64,000 bases of DNA from Acidobacteriota bacterium (GCA_019244185.1 JAFATB010000023.1:62001-126000), one strand, 5' to 3'. Positions 44,029 to 52,098 are shown, counted from the first letter of the stretch. The notes: generated by a model not told the origin, from the letters alone. Translations and numbers: made by a program.

Positions 44029-44984
44029 CGGCGCGCATCACGGCGGCATACGTCGTGAACCGCCCATCCGCGGTGGAGGAGGAATCAAAGCTCGTCGTCA
44101 TTGCCGCGATCGCCGCGAACGTGGTGATTGCGACGGCGAAGTTTACGGCGGCGGTCGTGACGCGGAGCTCGGCGATGTTGTCCGAGGGGATTCATTCGCT
44201 CATCGATAGCGGCGACGGGTGTCTGCTTCTGCTCGGCGCGCACCTCGGGTCGCGGCCTCCGGACGAGTCGCATCCGTTCGGACACGGGCGCGAGGTCTAC
44301 TTCTGGTCGTTCGTCGTCGCGGTGATGATCTTCGCGGTGGGCGGCGGCGTGTCGATGTACGAGGGCGTGCTGCGCGTGCTGCATCCGGAGCCGCTGCGCA
44401 GCGCGGTCTGGACGTTCGCCGTCCTCGGCGTCTCGTTCATCTTCGAAGGGACGTCGTTCCTCATCGCGGCGCGGCATTTCGCGAAGCTGAAGAAGCCGGG
44501 CGTGTCGGCGCTGGCGGCGATCCGACGCAGCCGGAATCCTTCCGACTTCATGATCGTCCTCGAAGACTCGGCCGCGCTGATCGGCATCCTCATCGCCGCG
44601 GCCGGCGTGACGCTCGAACTCGTGACCGGCAACGCGGTGTTCGACGGCGCCGCATCGATCACGATCGGCCTGCTGCTGTGCGTCGTGGCCACGCTGCTCG
44701 CGATCCAGACGCGCGGCCTCCTCGTCGGCGAAGGATTGCTTTCCGAGAACGCGGCGGCGATCCGAAGCCTCATCGAATCCGACGCCGCCGTCGAACGCGC
44801 CGCTCCGCCGCTGTCGAGCTACCTCGGCCCGGAGACGGTGGTCATGAACGTGCGCATCCGTTTCTGCCGCGACCTCCGCACGGACGAGATCGAGGACGCG
44901 GTCGAACGGATCCAGCAAGCGATCCGCGAGCGCCATCCGATCGTGAAGAAGATCTTCATCGCGCCCGGGCGGATCGAGCCCTGA
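44025..44984 (+). CDS. Cation diffusion facilitator (CDF) transporter
   Basis: 319 residues; the GTG at 44025 overlaps the previous stop (GTGA). CDF features: EGIHSLIDSGDGCLLLLGAHLGS (helix 2 metal HxxxD), PPDESHPFGHGREVYFWSF and VLEDSAALIGILIAAAGV (helix 5, with E/D in place of the usual HxxxD). The C-terminal cytoplasmic domain is present (VVMNVRIRFCRDLRTDEIEDAVERIQQAIR). The changed helix 5 site suggests metal preference different from zinc. Its end abuts a degraded gene. Confidence 0.85.
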   Translation: MTARITAAYVVNRPSAVEEESKLVVIAAIAANVVIATAKFTAAVVTRSSAMLSEGIHSLIDSGDGCLLLLGAHLGSRPPDESHPFGHGREVYFWSFVVAVMIFAVGGGVSMYEGVLRVLHPEPLRSAVWTFAVLGVSFIFEGTSFLIAARHFAKLKKPGVSALAAIRRSRNPSDFMIVLEDSAALIGILIAAAGVTLELVTGNAVFDGAASITIGLLLCVVATLLAIQTRGLLVGEGLLSENAAAIRSLIESDAAVERAAPPLSSYLGPETVVMNVRIRFCRDLRTDEIEDAVERIQQAIRERHPIVKKIFIAPGRIEP

Positions 44985-44987
44985 ACG

Positions 44988-45318
44988 TCGCCACCGACCA
45001 TGCGCGGATGCACGCCGGGAAGCGGCGGCAGGACGGCCACGCGGACGAGCGCGCCCTGCTTGAGCCCGAGCACCAGCCCCGCCGCCCACGTCGCGTGCCC
45101 GAGCGACGCGAAAAGAGCGCGTAGAGCAGCGCCAGCGCCTACCCGACGATGAAGTGCAGCGCGTCGCCGGCCGTCTTCGCGCGGTCGCGGTTGAGCGTCA
45201 CCATCGTCCCGAGCACGAACGGCATGTCGATGCGGGTCAGCCCCAGCGACTGCGCGGCCAGGATGGCCGTCGTCAGTACGACTGTCGCGCCGAACCCCCA
45301 CAGCGCGACGTCGCCCAA
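44988..45318 (-). pseudogene. Remnant of a membrane-protein gene (nonsense plus frameshift)
   Basis: Reading leftward, GDVALWGFGATVVLTT through GLTRIDMPFVLGTM and DALHFIVG looks like an integral membrane protein, then hits TAG (45139-45141) where a Trp is expected. After it ALALLYALF continues in the same frame, and a shift in a T-run leads to SLGHATWAAGLVLGLKQGALV and LPPLPGVHPRM. The C-terminal part is missing where the CDF gene ends. The gene is therefore dead. The rest of 44985-45445, upstream of the remnant, shows no other gene. Confidence 0.7.
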
Positions 45319-45445
45319 TCGATTACATGCATGTTCATCGTGGCCGTCGTGACGGATGCAATTCACGCCTCGGTTGGGGTAGTGCGAGATGCATGGTGGG
45401 CCATGTATTGTGGCGACATGGCCCGAGGAGCCAGCGACTTGTGGA

Positions 45446-46435
45446 TCACGGCGGGGGAAAATTCTGGTTCGCGATCCGAAGTTGGTCGAGCGTATGCGTC
45501 GACCACGGCTGCGGTGGGTACGTCGACTTCGTCGAGTAGTGCAGGCCGAGGCTGAATGCCTTGCTCGCCCACGCGCCCACGGCGCCGGGCGTTCTGTCCG
45601 CGTCGCCGACTCCGTCATCGTTGATGATGAGGAATGCGTTCGGGTTGTACGTTGCCGCGCGTCGTTTCGCGTCGAGGATGTTCTCCTGCAGATCGCGCGA
45701 CTGCGGCGATGAATCGATGCCCCACTGTCCGGCGTGAAAGTCGAAGAACGAGAACGGGATGTTCCGCAGCGTCATGGATTCGTTCGTCACGCCGGTGCTC
45801 GTGGTGATGAGCGGCGAGGCTCCGACGACGTTCACCAATGCGTCTTTCATGATCTGGATCCAGGCGACGAGGTTCTGATTGTCCACGTCGCCGCAACCCC
45901 CGCCGTCCATGCGGAGCTCGTTGCCGATTTCCCAGAGCACGTTCGTCTTTGTCTTGAGGCGATTTCCGACCGCCGCGATCAGCTCTTTCTGTTTGTGCGT
46001 CGTCGCATTCTGCGAAGGCTGGAAGAACGTCTGGAGCCGCCCGCACAGAGTCGTTCCGGTTCCGTACGCCGGCAGCAACTCCGGAGGACAATCCTCCGGC
46101 ACTTCCTCGGGGAATTTGCACACGTGGTAGTTGAAGAGACAGACCTGGACCCAGAACCCCTTCGCGGCCGCGAGCTTGACGAGCAGTTCGAGGTTGTCGA
46201 GATAGGTCGGGTTGATGGTGTGATCCGGCTGATACAGATGGATCGCGCGGTCCGGAGGCAGCGTGTCGGCGGTCGAACGGCGAAAGACCCACACGCGTAC
46301 GAGATTGATCGGCCAGCCGCCGTCGGCGATGTATTGGAAGTAGTTGCGCGTGTCGCCGCCGCCCACCGCCCCGAGGTTGCGATCGTTCGCGAGGTTGTAC
46401 GCGCCGTAAGCGATGAAGCGCCGCGGAAGTGTCAT
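45446..46435 (-). CDS. Glycoside-hydrolase-like (beta/alpha)8 barrel protein
   Basis: 329 residues, ATG at 46435, no signal peptide. Clan-A-like features: YFQYIADGGWPINLVRVWVF near strand 2, AKGFWVQVCLFNYHV at strand 3, and TNVLWEIGNELRMDG with the acid/base glutamate at strand 4. At the strand 7 position AFLIINDDGVGDAD is seen, with Asp-Asp where a nucleophilic Glu is usual, as in some GH families of unknown or unusual linkage. The codon choice is less GC-biased than that of neighbours, which suggests acquisition. It lies just beyond the 3' end of tRNA-Glu. Confidence 0.7.
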   Translation of the reverse strand: MTLPRRFIAYGAYNLANDRNLGAVGGGDTRNYFQYIADGGWPINLVRVWVFRRSTADTLPPDRAIHLYQPDHTINPTYLDNLELLVKLAAAKGFWVQVCLFNYHVCKFPEEVPEDCPPELLPAYGTGTTLCGRLQTFFQPSQNATTHKQKELIAAVGNRLKTKTNVLWEIGNELRMDGGGCGDVDNQNLVAWIQIMKDALVNVVGASPLITTSTGVTNESMTLRNIPFSFFDFHAGQWGIDSSPQSRDLQENILDAKRRAATYNPNAFLIINDDGVGDADRTPGAVGAWASKAFSLGLHYSTKSTYPPQPWSTHTLDQLRIANQNFPPP

Positions 46436-46509
46436 GTCAGGGAGAGGCGGTTTCGCGCCGAATCCCTACCCGGAGGGGTCGCGATGCTGAGTGATTGAGC
46501 GGGGGCGTT

Positions 46510-46585
46510 TGGTAGCGCATACGGGATTCGAACCCGTGTTACCGCCGTGAGAGGGCGGCGTCCTGGACCCCTAGACGAATGCGCC
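46510..46585 (-). tRNA. tRNA-Glu (anticodon CUC), CCA encoded
   Basis: 76 bases on the minus strand: acceptor GGCGCAT pairs with ATGCGCT (one G-U at the first position), D-arm TCGTCTAGGGGTCCAGGA, anticodon stem CCGCC/GGCGG holding CTCTCAC with anticodon CTC, and T-arm GGGTTCGAATCCC. Discriminator A is followed by encoded CCA. Confidence 0.95.
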
Positions 46586-46673
46586 GGATGGGCGAGGGAC
46601 GCGGAAGATACCTTCGGGAGCGCTTCGCGTCAAGGCGGTTAAGTAGCGCGGCAGGAGCGAAATTCCCCGCGCG

Positions 46674-47168
46674 TCAGCGGGGGACGGCGATGTCGGCGGC
46701 GGAGGTGTTCGGGAGCTTTAGCAGCTCCGACGGGGCGAGGCGGACTTTGCTCGAGCGGTTGCCGCCGCCGATGATGACGCGCGGGGCTTCGAGGACGCGC
46801 TCATCGATGTAAATCGGGACCTCGGCGGGCAGGCCGGGGAGGGTCACGCCGCCGATGAGCATGCCGGTCAGTTCCGCGGTCTCGTCGGCCGACGCGAACG
46901 ACATCTTCTTCGTGCCGGTGATCGCCACGAGCTTGCGGTTGACGTCGAGCTTCGTGTCGGCGCGCACGAGGCAGGCGACGTAGCCGCGCGGGTTCGTCTT
47001 CAGCGCGACGAGGATCGCGTTGCACGCCTCCTCGGCGGCGATTCCGTAGTGGCGGCAGAACTCCGCGGTATCCGCGAGCTCGGGCTCGCAGGCGAGGACT
47101 TCGTAGGTGATGCCGGCGGCGTCGAGGGCGGTGCGGACGCGTTCGTGAAGGAGTGCAGGATCGCTCAT
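46674..47168 (-). CDS. YbaK/EbsC-family (aminoacyl-tRNA deacylase-like) protein
   Basis: 164 residues. Family pattern: LDAAGITYEVLACEPELADTAEFCRHYGI, then AILVALKTNPRGYVACLVRADTKLDVNRKL with the conserved lysine, FASADETAELTGMLIGGVTLPGLP and a closing IDERVLEAPRVIIGGGNRSSKVRLAP. YbaK-type proteins hydrolyse mischarged tRNAs such as Cys-tRNA-Pro. It is divergent from the hemerythrin gene; no specific regulatory site was seen. Confidence 0.9.
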   Translation of the reverse strand: MSDPALLHERVRTALDAAGITYEVLACEPELADTAEFCRHYGIAAEEACNAILVALKTNPRGYVACLVRADTKLDVNRKLVAITGTKKMSFASADETAELTGMLIGGVTLPGLPAEVPIYIDERVLEAPRVIIGGGNRSSKVRLAPSELLKLPNTSAADIAVPR

Positions 47169-47237
47169 CGCCGGTCACTTTTACCTCATCTGCCCGGCAC
47201 GCTTCACGCATTTATTGCGCGCGGAGGACATACGCCA

Positions 47238-47837
47238 ATGCCGAATGCAATCACGATGTTGAAAGCGGACCATACGACGCTCAAGCGCATCCTGCGCGAG
47301 CTCGATGCGACCACCGAGCGCGCGACCAAGCAGCGCCAGTCGCTGGCCGCCGAGTTCGAGCGCGAGATCAAGATGCACGCGCAGATCGAAGAGGAAGTGT
47401 TCTATCCCGCCTTCAAGGCCGCGACACGCGGCACCGAGGCCGAGGACATGTTCTACGAGGCCGCCGAAGAGCATCACATCGTCGACATGGTTGTGCCGGC
47501 GCTGAAGGCCGCGAACCCGAAGTCGCACGAGTTCGGAGCGAAGGCCAAGGTGCTCAAGGAGCTCGTCGAGCATCACGTCAAGGAAGAAGAGACGGAGATG
47601 TTCGCGCACGCGCGCAAGGTCTTCAGCGACGAGCAACTGCGCGAGCTCGGCGAGCTGATGCAGGCCCGCAAGGACTCGCTCATCGAGATGTGGGACAACC
47701 CGATGCTCCGCCCCGTCAAGAAACTGCAGAGCGTCGCGCACAAGTTCCTGCCGACGAAGGTCAAGACCGCGAAGGCCGCCGCGATCGCGAAGTCGCCGGC
47801 GATCTCGAAGATCGTCGACCAGGACGAAGCACGCTAG
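47238..47837 (+). CDS. Hemerythrin HHE-domain protein
   Basis: 199 residues; GGAGGA precedes the ATG by 11 bases. Residues 5-150 are an HHE bundle with metal-binding positions in LKADHTTLKRILRELD, MHAQIEEEVFYPAFKA, EEHHIVDMVVPAL and LVEHHVKEEETEMFAHARKV. The C-terminal 45 residues are Lys/Ala-rich (KVKTAKAAAIAKSPAISKIVD), a basic tail that could bind nucleic acid. Roles include oxygen or NO sensing and iron handling. A perfect hairpin follows. Confidence 0.88.
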   Translation: MPNAITMLKADHTTLKRILRELDATTERATKQRQSLAAEFEREIKMHAQIEEEVFYPAFKAATRGTEAEDMFYEAAEEHHIVDMVVPALKAANPKSHEFGAKAKVLKELVEHHVKEEETEMFAHARKVFSDEQLRELGELMQARKDSLIEMWDNPMLRPVKKLQSVAHKFLPTKVKTAKAAAIAKSPAISKIVDQDEAR

Positions 47838-47852
47838 GTTTTCTTCCCGAAT

Positions 47853-47879
47853 GCGGGGCTCGCGCGCAGCGAGCCCCGC
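47853..47879. terminator. Perfect 11-bp hairpin between convergent genes
   Basis: GCGGGGCTCGC (47853-47863) and its exact complement (47869-47879) around five bases, placed between the hemerythrin stop and chaB-like stop. A T-rich tract precedes rather than follows on the plus strand; a bidirectional terminator or mRNA end is likely. Confidence 0.6.
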
Positions 47880-47908
47880 GCCGCGCGCCCGCGCGATTGC
47901 GCTGGCCG

Positions 47909-48175
47909 CTATTGCGCTGAACGTTGGCGCGGGGCGTCCGTCTGTACCCGCGGCTTGAGCTCCATCGTCCTCTGCATCCAGCGGCCGGTCTCGCGGTCGC
48001 GCTCGAAGAGGCTCCGCACTTCGCTCCACGCCTGCGTCTGCGCCGTGCGGAAGCGCGTCTTCGTCTCGGCCGCATGCTGCCACGCGCGATTGAACGCCTC
48101 GCGATACACGCGCAGCGCCGCCTCGGGGAGATTGATGCGGCAGACGTACGGCAGGTCCTCGATCGACTCGTACAT
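47909..48175 (-). CDS. ChaB-family protein
   Basis: 88 residues; the ATG follows a GGAGAGGGAG site. ChaB pattern: SIEDLPYVCRINLPEAALRVYREAFNRAWQH and RTAQTQAWSEVRSLFERD. ChaB was named for a cation regulator locus, but the function of the domain is uncertain. The C-terminal 20 residues are basic and polar. It starts 14 bases after the inositol-phosphate synthase stop and is probably in its operon, an unusual partner. Confidence 0.8.
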   Translation of the reverse strand: MYESIEDLPYVCRINLPEAALRVYREAFNRAWQHAAETKTRFRTAQTQAWSEVRSLFERDRETGRWMQRTMELKPRVQTDAPRQRSAQ

Positions 48176-48189
48176 GGCTCTCCCTCTCC

Positions 48190-49500
48190 TCAGTAGTATT
48201 CGTGGCCGAGGTGCGTCAGCGTCTCCTCGCCCATCGCCCAGCGCATCGTGTTCTTCAGCTTCATCAGCTGGATGAAGAGGTCGTGCTCGGGATAGAGCTC
48301 GGGCGCGGTCATCGGGCATTTGAAGTAGAAGCTGAGCCACTCCTGAATGCCGGACCAGCCGGCGCGCTGCGCGAAGTCGAGCAGCAGCGCGAGGTCGAGC
48401 ACGATCGGCGCGGCGAGGATCGAATCGCGGCAGAGGAAGTCGATCTTCATCTGCATCGGATAGCCGAGCCAGCCGAAGAGATCGATGTTGTCCCATCCTT
48501 CCTTCGCATCGCCGCGCGGCGGGTAGTACTCGATGCGCACCTTGTGAAAGAGCTTCCCGTACAGCGATTGGTAGATCTCGGGTTGCAGGATGTAATCGAG
48601 CACGCCGAGCTTGGTTGTCTCTTTCGATTTGAAGGATTCCGGATCGTCGAGCACTTCGCCGTCGCGATTGCCGAGGATGTTCGTCGAGAACCAGCCGCGC
48701 ACGCCGAGCATGCGCGCCTTGAGCGCGGGCGCGACGACGGTCTTCATCAGCGTCTGGCCGGTCTTGAAGTCCTTGCCGGCGATGGGCACGCCTTCGCGGC
48801 GCGCGAGCTCCCACGCGGCGGGGAAGTCGACGGCGAGGTTCGGCGCGCCGTTCGCGAATGCGACGTGCTCGCGCAGACACGCCCACGCGTAGAGCTGCGC
48901 GTTAGAGATCGTCGGATCGTTGTGCGCGAGCGCTTCTTCGAACGACTCGACGGTGTGATGGCAGCCGTTCGCGGAGACCCACACTTCCGTGCTGCCGCAC
49001 CAGACGGCGACGGCGCGCGTGCAGCCGTTGTCGCGCTTGAACGCGCGGATGTCTTCGCGGAGCTGCGCGACCATCTCCGCTTTCGTCTCCCCCTTTTTCA
49101 CGTGCGTGCCGTTGAGGCGGCGCACGTACTCGGGATAGAAGACGCCCGGCATCGGACGGATGGCCTCGAGCTCGTCGCGCACGACATCGAGGTGCTCGCG
49201 CGTGAGGACGTCGGCGTGGATGGCAGACTCGTACGCGTTGTCGGGAAAGATGTCCCACGCGCCGAAGACGAGGTCGTCGAGCTTCGCGAGGCCGAGGAAG
49301 TCGTCGATGCGCGGCGCTTTCGCATCGGTGCGTTTGCCGAGGCGGATGGTGCCCATCTGCGTCAGCGAGCCGACGGGCTCGGCGAGGCCGCGCCGCGCGA
49401 GCAGCACGCCGGCGATCATCGTGGTCGAGACGGCGCCAAGACCGGGCAGGAGAACGGCCAGCTTACCGGACGCTGGCGTCACGACTTCGGGTTGTTTCAC
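48190..49500 (-). CDS. ino1: myo-Inositol-3-phosphate synthase
   Basis: 436 residues from the GTG at 49500 (VKQPEVVTPASGKLAVLLPG); an ATG at 49542 would add 14 residues that do not fit the family. NAD site LLPGLGAVSTTMIAG, then SLTQMGTIRLGKRTD, FANGAPNLAVD, KDFKTGQTLMKT, GWFSTNILGNRDGEVLDD, and KVRIEYYPPRGDAKEGWDNIDLFGWLGYP. The enzyme makes L-myo-inositol-1-phosphate (also called D-myo-inositol-3-phosphate) from glucose-6-phosphate. In bacteria the product feeds inositol lipids, mycothiol-like or compatible-solute pathways; none of those enzymes is in the window. Confidence 0.93.
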   Translation of the reverse strand: MKQPEVVTPASGKLAVLLPGLGAVSTTMIAGVLLARRGLAEPVGSLTQMGTIRLGKRTDAKAPRIDDFLGLAKLDDLVFGAWDIFPDNAYESAIHADVLTREHLDVVRDELEAIRPMPGVFYPEYVRRLNGTHVKKGETKAEMVAQLREDIRAFKRDNGCTRAVAVWCGSTEVWVSANGCHHTVESFEEALAHNDPTISNAQLYAWACLREHVAFANGAPNLAVDFPAAWELARREGVPIAGKDFKTGQTLMKTVVAPALKARMLGVRGWFSTNILGNRDGEVLDDPESFKSKETTKLGVLDYILQPEIYQSLYGKLFHKVRIEYYPPRGDAKEGWDNIDLFGWLGYPMQMKIDFLCRDSILAAPIVLDLALLLDFAQRAGWSGIQEWLSFYFKCPMTAPELYPEHDLFIQLMKLKNTMRWAMGEETLTHLGHEYY

Positions 49501-49535
49501 GGTACCGGCGAGGCGAGCAAAACACGGGCCACGCC

Positions 49536-49552
49536 TTTGCATAATGTGCAAA
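49536..49552. promoter_or_regulatory. Inverted repeat in the ino1 / HD-gene divergent region
   Basis: TTTGCA (49536-49541), five bases, TGCAAA (49547-49552). It is AT-rich and centred between the divergent genes. TAATGT (49542-49547) within it sits 11 bases before the plus-strand ATG at 49559. A shared operator is plausible. Confidence 0.5.
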
Positions 49553-49558
49553 TGAAGA

Positions 49559-50464
49559 ATGCTCGAGGAAGTCACGGTCGTCGCTCCGCACGAGCCCAAT
49601 CGGGGAGTGTTGCTGGCGCAGCTGGCGGCGGAGTTTCCGTCGATCTTCGCGCGCCTCGACGGCGACGCCGCGGAGGCGCCGCACGTGCGCGCGTCGGAGT
49701 GGCGCCGCGCGGACTTTGATACATGGTCGTTCGACTGCCGCGTCGACGAGCTCGCATCGGCGCCGTTCACGCTCACGCTCGCACACGATGCCGACGACGC
49801 GCCGCGCTTTCCGATCGAAGTGCTGAATCGCTGTCAGCGCGCGATCGGGCGGCGCAACCGGCACTCGCAGGGACAACTCTTCACGCGCGTGCTCGAACGC
49901 CATCGCGCGCTGCACGACGTCGCGAAGCCGCTCGTCCGCGCCGACTACAACCACGCGCGCGACGCGTGGCAATGGCTGCTGCGTCTCGATGCGGAGGCCT
50001 CGCTCGCGGTGCAAATTGCGGCGCTTTTTCACGATATCGAGCGACTCGCATCCGAGTCCGACGCGCGCGTCGAGCACCATGCGGACGACTACCAAACGTT
50101 CAAGGACGCGCACGCGCGCGCCGGTGCGGCGATGACGGATGCGGTGCTCGCGGAGGCGGGTGTGAACGCGAGCATCGGCGCACGTGTCTGCGAGCTCGTC
50201 GCGCGGCACGAGCGTCCGTCGGACGACGCGGAGCTCGCGCTCCTCAACGACGCCGACGCGCTGTCGTTCCTGTCGCTCAATTCGCCCGGCTACGCCGACT
50301 ACTTCGGCGCCGAGCAAACCAGAAAGAAACTCGCGTACACGTGGAATCGCATGCGCCCGAGCGCGCGCGCGAAGCTGGGCCTCGTGCATCTGCGGGACGA
50401 CGTCGGCGCCTGGTTGCGTGAAGTCACGGAGCGGGAGGTCAGGGATGGATCTGTCGGCGCATGA
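49559..50464 (+). CDS. HD-domain-like protein (predicted metal-dependent phosphohydrolase)
   Basis: 301 residues. The first 90 residues are a separate alpha/beta part (VVAPHEPNRGVLLAQLAAEFPSI). From residue 100 the HD pattern follows: ADYNHARDAWQWLLRL (first His), AALFHDIERLASESDA (HD), EHHADDYQTFKDAHARAG (further His) and LLNDADALSFLSLNS (terminal Asp). I do not recognise a specific family; its substrate may be a nucleotide or inositol-related phosphate given the neighbours (inference). It overlaps the methyltransferase gene by 20 bases. Confidence 0.7.
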   Translation: MLEEVTVVAPHEPNRGVLLAQLAAEFPSIFARLDGDAAEAPHVRASEWRRADFDTWSFDCRVDELASAPFTLTLAHDADDAPRFPIEVLNRCQRAIGRRNRHSQGQLFTRVLERHRALHDVAKPLVRADYNHARDAWQWLLRLDAEASLAVQIAALFHDIERLASESDARVEHHADDYQTFKDAHARAGAAMTDAVLAEAGVNASIGARVCELVARHERPSDDAELALLNDADALSFLSLNSPGYADYFGAEQTRKKLAYTWNRMRPSARAKLGLVHLRDDVGAWLREVTEREVRDGSVGA

Positions 50465-51179
50465 GATCGAACAACGTGTGCGCTCCCTCGGACAGTGGTT
50501 CCACAATCTCGATTTGCGCGGCGTGAAAACGGCGCCGGACCACTTTCTGGGCGATTACCCGAACATCAAATGGCAGCGGTTCGCGCACGCGATTCCGGCC
50601 GATCTCACCGGGAAATCGGTGCTCGACATCGGCTGCAACGCCGGCTTCTATTCGATCGAGATGAAGAAGCGCGGCGCCGCGCGCGTCGTGGGCGTCGACT
50701 CCGACGACACGTATCTGAATCAGGCGCGCTTCGCGGCAGAGGTGTCGGGATTCGGGGATATCGAGTTCAGGAACCTCTCGGTGTACGACGTCGGCAAGCT
50801 CAGTGAGCGCTTCGACCTCGTCATCTTCATGGGCGTGCTGTATCACCTGCGGCATCCGCTGCTCGCGCTCGACACGCTGTACGACACGGTCGTCGGCGAC
50901 CTGCTGCTGTTCCAGAGCATGCAGCGCGGCAGCAGCGACGTCGCGCGTGTCGAGGAGAACTATCCGTTCTGGGACACGTCGGTATTCGAGCAGGACGGCT
51001 ATCCGCTGATGTACTTCGTCGAGTCGCGCTACGCGAACGATCCGACGAACTGGTGGATCCCGAACCGCGCCTGCGTCGAGGCGATGCTGCGCAGCGCCGG
51101 TTTCACCATCGAGGCGCATCCGGAAGAAGAGGTCTATCTCTGCCGCCGCGGCGTTCGGCCGTCGTTTGGAGACGCGTAG
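50445..51179 (+). CDS. SAM-dependent methyltransferase, CmoB-like (TIGR04290-like)
   Basis: 244 residues; the ATG at 50445 follows GGGAGG. Rossmann motif I is VLDIGCNAGFYSIEMKKRGA, with the acidic end of strand 2 in VVGVDSDDTYLNQ and a motif near DLVIFMGVLYHLRHPLLALD typical of the CmoB/DUF1698 group. The opening (HEIEQRVRSLGQWFHNLDL..GVKTAPDHFLGDYP) matches a family found next to the glycosidase type encoded directly downstream. The substrate is unknown. The next gene begins immediately after its stop. Confidence 0.82.
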   Translation: MDLSAHEIEQRVRSLGQWFHNLDLRGVKTAPDHFLGDYPNIKWQRFAHAIPADLTGKSVLDIGCNAGFYSIEMKKRGAARVVGVDSDDTYLNQARFAAEVSGFGDIEFRNLSVYDVGKLSERFDLVIFMGVLYHLRHPLLALDTLYDTVVGDLLLFQSMQRGSSDVARVEENYPFWDTSVFEQDGYPLMYFVESRYANDPTNWWIPNRACVEAMLRSAGFTIEAHPEEEVYLCRRGVRPSFGDA

Positions 51180-52067
51180 ATGCCCGTCGAAGCGGTGATG
51201 TTGTGGAACGAGCCGAACAACCTCTCGCACTGGGATTTTCAGATCGATCCCGAATGGCAGGTGTTCTCCGAGATGACCTGTCTCGCCGCGCAGGCGGTGA
51301 AGTCGGTCAACGCGACGCTGCCGCGCGTCCTCGGCGGCATCTCGCCGATCGACGCGCACTTCATCAATCGCATGAAGCGGCAGTGCGTCATCGACAACGT
51401 CGACGTCGTCGCCGTGCACGGCTTTCCGCTCGACTGGAACCACTGGCAAATCCAGGAGTGGCCGGCGAAGCTGCAGGAGATCCGCGAGGTCACTGACCTG
51501 CCGATCTGGGTGAGCGAAGTGGGCGTGTCGACCTTCGGCGCGGAAGAGGTGCAAGTCTTCGGACTCGAGAAGACGATGGAGCTGATCCTCGAGGCCGTGC
51601 CGCGCGTGCACTGGTACTCGCTCTACGATCTGCCGAAGGCGTGGCCGGCGACGACGCGTCATCGCGAGGCCGAAGGCTCGTCGTATTACCGGCACTTCTA
51701 CATGGGCGTGCTGCGCGAAGACGGCACGCCGAAGCTCGCGCTCGATGCGCTCGCGAAGTACACGCCGGAGCTCGGCGTCTGCCAGTGGTTTCATTACGAG
51801 GATCACCGCCTCGACGACGCCGTGCGCTGGCTGAAAAAGCTCGGCGTGAAGCGACTACGCACGGGCCTCAGCTGGGCCGATCATCACCGCCCGAACGCCT
51901 TGGAGTGGTTCGATAAGCAGATGAAGGCGCTCGAACCGTTCGACGTGACGCTGACGTATTGCTTCACGCCCGGCTCGCGAGGCGTGCGCGATCACTACAC
52001 CTCGCCGCCGCAGGTGGTGGAGGAGTTTGCGGAGTTTTGCGCGGAGATGACGCGGCGGTACGCGTGA
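51180..52067 (+). CDS. Glycosidase-like TIM barrel, apparently circularly permuted
   Basis: 295 residues, ATG directly after the methyltransferase stop; GGAG lies 10 bases before. The chain opens at strand 4 of a clan-A (GH39/beta-xylosidase-like) barrel: VMLWNEPNN with acid/base E11. It continues through VLGGISPID (strand 5), VDVVAVHGFP (6), IWVSEVGVST with nucleophile E113 (7) and VHWYSLYDL (8). Then GVCQWFHYED, VKRLRTGLSWAD and FDVTLTYCFTP look like strands 1-3, ending FCAEMTRRYA, the sequence that normally precedes strand 4. So all eight strands seem present in the order 4-8, 1-3. No signal peptide. Alternatively the last third begins a lost second barrel. Confidence 0.75.
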   Translation: MPVEAVMLWNEPNNLSHWDFQIDPEWQVFSEMTCLAAQAVKSVNATLPRVLGGISPIDAHFINRMKRQCVIDNVDVVAVHGFPLDWNHWQIQEWPAKLQEIREVTDLPIWVSEVGVSTFGAEEVQVFGLEKTMELILEAVPRVHWYSLYDLPKAWPATTRHREAEGSSYYRHFYMGVLREDGTPKLALDALAKYTPELGVCQWFHYEDHRLDDAVRWLKKLGVKRLRTGLSWADHHRPNALEWFDKQMKALEPFDVTLTYCFTPGSRGVRDHYTSPPQVVEEFAEFCAEMTRRYA

Positions 52068-52088
52068 GAACGTTGAACGCCAGCCGGT

Positions 52089-52098
52089 CGACAGGCTC
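52089..52098. repeat. Left half of 10-bp inverted repeat bounding hicAB
   Basis: CGACAGGCTC, whose exact reverse complement is at 52600-52609. The hicAB pair lies between them. The sequence resembles a REP-type motif (GCCTGTCGA) common in many genomes. Confidence 0.45.

Noticed and set aside
46510-46585. tRNA-Glu as an active integration site
   Set aside because: No integrase and no second copy of the tRNA 3' end was seen in the adjacent several kilobases.
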